10,222 bases of DNA from Betaproteobacteria bacterium (GTDB taxonomy: Bacteria > Pseudomonadota > Gammaproteobacteria > Burkholderiales > Casimicrobiaceae). Below the pieces are notes generated by a model. That model saw only the letters and a program-made list of their open reading frames with translations. It was not told where the DNA came from and searched no databases. Each line of letters opens with the position of its first letter. The stretch's first letter is position 1. Location of the stretch: the NCBI GenBank assembly GCA_005889025.1, contig VBCZ01000252.1, positions 1-10,222 on the forward strand, given 5' to 3'. This document shows, in pieces, positions 7,397 to 10,222 of this stretch. A program made the translations under genes and the position numbers.

Positions 7397-8098
7397 TCAG
7401 GCGAAAATCTTGTTGCGCCAGCGCTCGGAGGCTGCGCGGAGCGCGTAACTGGCAACCAGAATTACTGCGAAGTAGACGAGCGCTGCTCCGGTGTAAAGCG
7501 GCAGCGGCCGCATCTCCTGCTGCGTAATCATCGACACCTGATACATGAGATCGGGCACCGCGATGAGCGAAACGATGGTCGTCGCCTTGAACAGAGAGAT
7601 GAACTGATTGATCGATTCCGGAAGCATGCGCCGCACGACCTGCGGCAGGACGATTCGCCACAGAATGTGCCGGTCGGACATGCCGCACGAGCGACCGGCT
7701 TCGATCTGGCCGATCGGGACCGCCTCGATACCGGCGCGAAACGTTTCGGCAAAGTAGCCGCTGTAGACAAATCCGAGCGCGATGATCGCCGATACGAACG
7801 GATTTAACTCGAAGCGGGTATGAAGCAGCGTCCCGATCAGTAGCGGCAGCACGAAATGCACCCAGACAACCATGACGTAGTCGGGCGCATTCCTGAAAAT
7901 CTCGACATGCAGCGTGCCGAGCGCGCGCAGCGGCCGGCGGCGACTGACGCGCAACAACGCCGCCCCCAGTCCCAGCGAGAGCGCGACGATGGCCGCGCAG
8001 ACGAATACATAGAAATTGACGGCAAGTCCGCGCAGGAGGACCGTGCGGTATTCCCAGAATATCGAGATGTCGAGGAGCTGCTGCAGCGTTTCGGACAC
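7397..8098 (-). CDS. Polar amino-acid type ABC transporter permease (first permease)
   Basis: This 233-residue inner-membrane protein is a HisQ/GlnP-type permease. It begins at GTG 8098, five bases after the ATPase stop, with TAGGA just upstream acting as ribosome site and overlapping that stop. Hydrophobic segments include NFYVFVCAAIVALSLGLGAA, VMVVWVHFVLPLLIGTLL, SAIIALGFVYSGYF and ALVYFAVILVASYAL. The EAA loop is GYFAETFRAGIEAVPIGQIE, then AGRSCGM and IVLPQ. The motif usually read as FRGTP is FRNAPDYV here, a modest departure that may reflect substrate. It shares fold and length with the downstream permease but is clearly diverged from it, so the two form a heterodimer and not a recent duplication. 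Confidence 0.92.
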   Translation of the reverse strand: MSETLQQLLDISIFWEYRTVLLRGLAVNFYVFVCAAIVALSLGLGAALLRVSRRRPLRALGTLHVEIFRNAPDYVMVVWVHFVLPLLIGTLLHTRFELNPFVSAIIALGFVYSGYFAETFRAGIEAVPIGQIEAGRSCGMSDRHILWRIVLPQVVRRMLPESINQFISLFKATTIVSLIAVPDLMYQVSMITQQEMRPLPLYTGAALVYFAVILVASYALRAASERWRNKIFA

Positions 8099-8103
8099 GA
8101 TTC

Positions 8104-8877
8104 CTAGTACAAGTACTTGGCGATGAACTGCCGAAAGCGTTCCGACTTCGGCGCGCCGAACATCTGGTCGGGCGGACCTTCCTCTTCGATCAATCCATTG
8201 TGCAAGAACATCACGCGATCCGAGACTTCACGGGCAAAGCCCATCTCGTGCGTCACGACGATCATCGTCGTTCCGTCCGCTGCCAGTTCGCGCATTACGC
8301 CGAGCACCTCATCGGTAAGCTCCGGATCCAGCGACGACGTCGGTTCATCGAACAGCATCACCTTGGGCTGCATGGCCAGGGCGCGCGCGATCGCCACGCG
8401 TTGCTGTTGCCCTCCCGATAGACGCGCAGGATATTCGAGCGCCTTGTCTTCAAGGTGAACCCGGGCCAGACACTCGCCGCCCAATTGCGCGGCTGCCTTG
8501 CGCGATAGCCCGCGCACGCGGTTCGGGGCCTCGATCACGTTTCCCAGCACCGTCATGTGCGGCCATAGATTGAATTGCTGGAAGACGGTGCCCAGATCGC
8601 GCCGCATCCGGTTGATCTCCGACAGCGGCCGTGGCGCACGGCTGCCGGCGGCATCGCCGCGAAAACACAACGACTCGCCTTCGATGAAAATGTCGCCCGT
8701 GGTCGGCGTTTCGAGGTGATTGATGCAGCGTAACAGCGTGCTTTTGCCGGAGCCGCTTGCGCCGATCATGCTGACGACGTTTCCGCGGTGGACTTCGAAC
8801 GATACACCCTTCAATACTTCGAGCGATCCGAATCGCTTGTGGACGTCGACCACCCTGATCGTCGGCACCTCGCTCAT
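8104..8877 (-). CDS. ABC transporter ATPase, GlnQ/HisP type
   Basis: This 257-residue cytoplasmic ATPase drives the amino-acid type importer encoded just downstream. All motifs are intact: Walker A GASGSGKST (39-47), Q-loop VFQQFNLWPHMTVLGNV (98-114), signature LSGGQQQR (153-160), Walker B VMLFDEPTSSLDPE (173-186) and the switch histidine VTHEMGFA (208-215). The segment between Walker A and the Q-loop, around residues 66-90 (GEGESLCF... to PLSEINRMRRD), is the longer form seen in HisP-like proteins. ATG 8877 gives the normal family start; the open frame runs further upstream to 9192 but that part reads as non-coding and overlaps the divergent aldolase gene. The ribosome site is weak. It is the first gene of the operon ATPase - permease - permease - small ORF - allH. 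Confidence 0.94.
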   Translation of the reverse strand: MSEVPTIRVVDVHKRFGSLEVLKGVSFEVHRGNVVSMIGASGSGKSTLLRCINHLETPTTGDIFIEGESLCFRGDAAGSRAPRPLSEINRMRRDLGTVFQQFNLWPHMTVLGNVIEAPNRVRGLSRKAAAQLGGECLARVHLEDKALEYPARLSGGQQQRVAIARALAMQPKVMLFDEPTSSLDPELTDEVLGVMRELAADGTTMIVVTHEMGFAREVSDRVMFLHNGLIEEEGPPDQMFGAPKSERFRQFIAKYLY

Positions 8878-8910
8878 CGCACGCGCATCCGCTGTCCGGT
8901 TCCGATTCAC

Positions 8911-8938
8911 GTTATGGTGAGAGACGCGCTGTCGACAA
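8911..8938 (-). promoter_or_regulatory. Candidate promoter of the importer-allH operon
   Basis: On the minus strand TTGTCG (8938-8933) is followed after 16 bases by CATAAC (8916-8911), a fair -35 and a weak -10. It lies about 35 bases before the ATPase start at 8877, the right place for the promoter of this operon. Its -35 sits on the same palindrome as the opposite promoter. The -10 matches only four of six bases. Confidence 0.35.
8930..8937. promoter_or_regulatory. Palindrome TGTCGACA, possible shared operator
   Basis: A perfect 8-base palindrome lies in the middle of the 116-base divergent intergenic region and overlaps the -35 elements proposed for both directions. A dimeric repressor binding here could shut off the importer operon and the aldolase operon together. 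The TGTC-GACA core resembles half-sites bound by some GntR-family regulators; no regulator gene is in the window, so the factor is unknown and an 8-base palindrome can arise by chance. Confidence 0.3.
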
Positions 8939-8960
8939 TAGGAGACCGCTTCTATATGAT
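8932..8960 (+). promoter_or_regulatory. Sigma-70 type promoter of the aldolase operon
   Basis: TCGACA at 8932-8937 and TATGAT at 8955-8960 are separated by exactly 17 bases and each matches the sigma-70 consensus at five of six positions. Transcription would begin near 8967, leaving a leader of about 27 bases before the ATG at 8994. This is the best promoter match in the window. Confidence 0.6.
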
Positions 8961-8993
8961 CACTTAGCAACAACCCGATTGGCAAGAGGTTGA

Positions 8994-10115
8994 ATGAATG
9001 TAATCCCCGCACAGATCGGCGACACCATCGATGAGATCGACACGCCGGCCTTGATCGTCGATCTCGATGCCTTCGAGCACAACGTTCACAAGCTGGCAAG
9101 TTTCGCCCGTTCCGCCGGCGTACGGCTGCGCCCGCATGCAAAGACACACAAGTGCCCCACAATTTCGCTGAAGCAGATCGCTGCCGGCGCAATCGGTCAG
9201 TGCTGTCAGAAGGTCGGCGAGGCCGAGGCCCTGGTGCGCGGCGGCGTGCGCGACGTTCTGGTCAGCAACGAAGTTATCGGCGTCACGAAGCTTCGCCGGC
9301 TGGCGGCCTTGGCAGCCGACGCTGCCATCGCGCTGTGCTTCGACGCCACTGAACAAGTCGACGCAGCATCGCGCGTCGCGACCGAGTTCGGTGTCGAGAT
9401 CGGTGCGATGGTCGAGATCGAGGTCGGCATGCAACGCTGCGGTGTCGCTGCCGGCAAAGCGGCAAGCGATCTCGCGCGCTACATCGGCGATGCCCCGGGG
9501 CTGCGATTCCGCGGCTTGCAGGCCTATTACGGCACTGCACAGCATATGCCGAGCCTGGGGGAACGCGAGGATGCCATTCGCAACGCGGCGAGCGCCGTAC
9601 GCACGACCCTCGATTCGCTGGAGCGGGACGGCATCGCTTGCGAGATTGTCAGTGGCGCGGGAACCGGAACCTTCGCGCTGGAAAGCTCGAGCGGTCTCTG
9701 GAACGAGCTGCAAGCGGGCTCGTACGTGTTCATGGATACCGATTATGCGAGGATCGGCGGCAAGGACGGTGGACTCTACACCGAGTTTCAACATAGTCTT
9801 TTTGTGCTGGCGACGATCATGAGCGTGCCGACCGCCGACCGTGCAATCGTCGACGCCGGGCTCAAGTCCTACAGCGGCGAGAAGGGTCCGCCCTGGGTGC
9901 ATGGCAGGGAAGACGTTGAAGACGTTGGCGTCTCCGATGAACACGGCAAACTGAAACTAGGACCGAAAGCCGAGCCACTGAGGATGGGCGACAAGGTCAT
10001 GCTGATTCCCGGTCATTGCGATCCGACGGTCAATCTGCATGACTGGTACGTCGCGGTGCGCGCGGGAAGGGTCGAATCATTGTGGCCCATCACAGCGCGC
10101 GGCGCCAGCAGTTAG
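8994..10115 (+). CDS. PLP-dependent D-threonine / 3-hydroxy-D-aspartate type aldolase (DSD1/DTA family)
   Basis: This 373-residue fold-type III PLP enzyme has an alanine-racemase-like N-terminal barrel and a C-terminal metal-binding domain. Lys50 in RPHAKTHKC is the expected PLP lysine; VGVCC-like GQCCQKVGEAEALVRGGVRD, GLQAYYGTAQHM, the phosphate loop SGAGTGTF and VDAGLKSYSGEKG follow. Near the end PGHCDPTVNLHDWY gives the metal pair His341-x-Asp343. Characterised D-threonine aldolases use His-x-Asp, while D-serine dehydratases of the same family use His-x-Cys, so an aldolase is more likely. Its motifs are close to those I recall for BhcC, 3-hydroxy-D-aspartate aldolase of the beta-hydroxyaspartate cycle, which makes glycine and glyoxylate; D-threonine aldolase (glycine and acetaldehyde) is the main alternative. 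ATG 8994 has AAGAGG four bases upstream. The next gene follows after 32 bases with no terminator visible, so they are likely cotranscribed. Confidence 0.88.
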   Translation: MNVIPAQIGDTIDEIDTPALIVDLDAFEHNVHKLASFARSAGVRLRPHAKTHKCPTISLKQIAAGAIGQCCQKVGEAEALVRGGVRDVLVSNEVIGVTKLRRLAALAADAAIALCFDATEQVDAASRVATEFGVEIGAMVEIEVGMQRCGVAAGKAASDLARYIGDAPGLRFRGLQAYYGTAQHMPSLGEREDAIRNAASAVRTTLDSLERDGIACEIVSGAGTGTFALESSSGLWNELQAGSYVFMDTDYARIGGKDGGLYTEFQHSLFVLATIMSVPTADRAIVDAGLKSYSGEKGPPWVHGREDVEDVGVSDEHGKLKLGPKAEPLRMGDKVMLIPGHCDPTVNLHDWYVAVRAGRVESLWPITARGASS

Positions 10116-10147
10116 AGCACGCAAACAGAACTCAAAAGGAGAATGAG

Positions 10148-10222
10148 ATGGATGACACGGTAAACGATGGCAAACGCGATTTTCTGAAGAGCGCCGCGGT
10201 GCTGGGCGTCGCATCGAGCATG
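10148..10222 (+). CDS. Start of an exported protein with Tat-like signal, probably the importer's solute-binding protein (partial)
   Basis: Only 25 codons are present before the window ends. ATG 10148 has a strong ribosome site AGGAG at 10137-10141, six bases upstream; the earlier ATG at 10143 is in a frame that closes at once. The product begins MDDTVNDGKRDFLKSAAVLG, then VASSM. KRDFLKSAA matches the twin-arginine signal pattern, with lysine in place of the first arginine, and leads into a weakly hydrophobic stretch. Lacking a cognate binding protein elsewhere in the window, the ABC importer most likely uses this one; it would be made with the aldolase. Identity beyond the signal peptide is inference, and a Tat-exported enzyme is possible. 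Confidence 0.6.
   Translation, partial: MDDTVNDGKRDFLKSAAVLGVASSM

Noticed and set aside
8878..9192. N-terminal extension of the ATPase frame to 9192
   Set aside because: It covers the divergent promoter region and the start of the aldolase gene; Arg-rich shadow sequence with no homology to ABC ATPases, which begin properly at 8877.
8964..9944. Minus-strand open frame of 326 codons
   Set aside because: It is antisense to the aldolase, whose motifs are continuous and conserved on the plus strand.
1..10222. CRISPR arrays, tRNA or rRNA genes, insertion sequences, phage genes, and strong intrinsic terminators
   Set aside because: No repeated spacer pattern, cloverleaf sequence, transposase motif or GC hairpin with a T run was noticed on reading both strands; weak cases cannot be excluded without a computed scan.

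Overview
The window is about 63% G+C, densely coded and arranged in short operons, which fits a proteobacterium (beta or alpha would be my guess; nothing in the window fixes the lineage). It is a nitrogen and carbon catabolic locus. Its core is the gene set for the last steps of ureide (allantoin/oxalurate) breakdown: FdrA/AllF, the DUF1116 protein AllG, a carbamate kinase and the DUF2877 protein AllH. Next to it lie a polar amino-acid type ABC importer and a PLP-dependent D-threonine / 3-hydroxy-D-aspartate type aldolase.

Layout. (1) Positions 1-1617, minus strand: a decaying two-gene unit. A shrunken allophanate hydrolase remnant (1265-1617) keeps only the extreme N- and C-terminal ends, out of frame with each other. 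It is followed by an NCS2 xanthine/uracil-type permease (1228 to the window edge) broken by a frameshift near 920-932. (2) Positions 1740-5759, plus strand: an intact operon allF - allG - carbamate kinase, with a 4-base ATGA overlap between the first two genes and a short gap before the kinase. (3) Positions 5543-8877, minus strand: a second operon reading ABC ATPase, permease, permease, a 58-codon unrecognised small ORF, then allH. The end of allH overlaps the end of the kinase gene tail to tail by 217 bases. (4) Positions 8878-8993: a compact divergent promoter region. (5) Positions 8994-10222, plus strand: the aldolase, then the start of a gene whose product begins with a Tat-like signal, probably the importer's solute-binding protein.

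How it may work together. AllF, AllG and AllH are the genes linked to oxamate carbamoyltransferase: oxalurate + phosphate gives oxamate + carbamoyl phosphate. The carbamate kinase would then turn carbamoyl phosphate + ADP into ATP, ammonia and CO2. The importer would supply a small polar, perhaps ureide- or amino-acid-like, substrate. The aldolase would make glycine plus glyoxylate (or acetaldehyde), and glyoxylate is also a product of purine/ureide catabolism. The substrate of the importer and the link between aldolase and ureide genes are inference.

The points most worth a second look are the allophanate hydrolase deletion remnant, the convergent kinase/allH overlap that puts the conserved AllH SGWD motif opposite the kinase C-terminus, the unannotated small ORF coupled to allH, and the placement of allH in the transporter operon rather than beside allF and allG.
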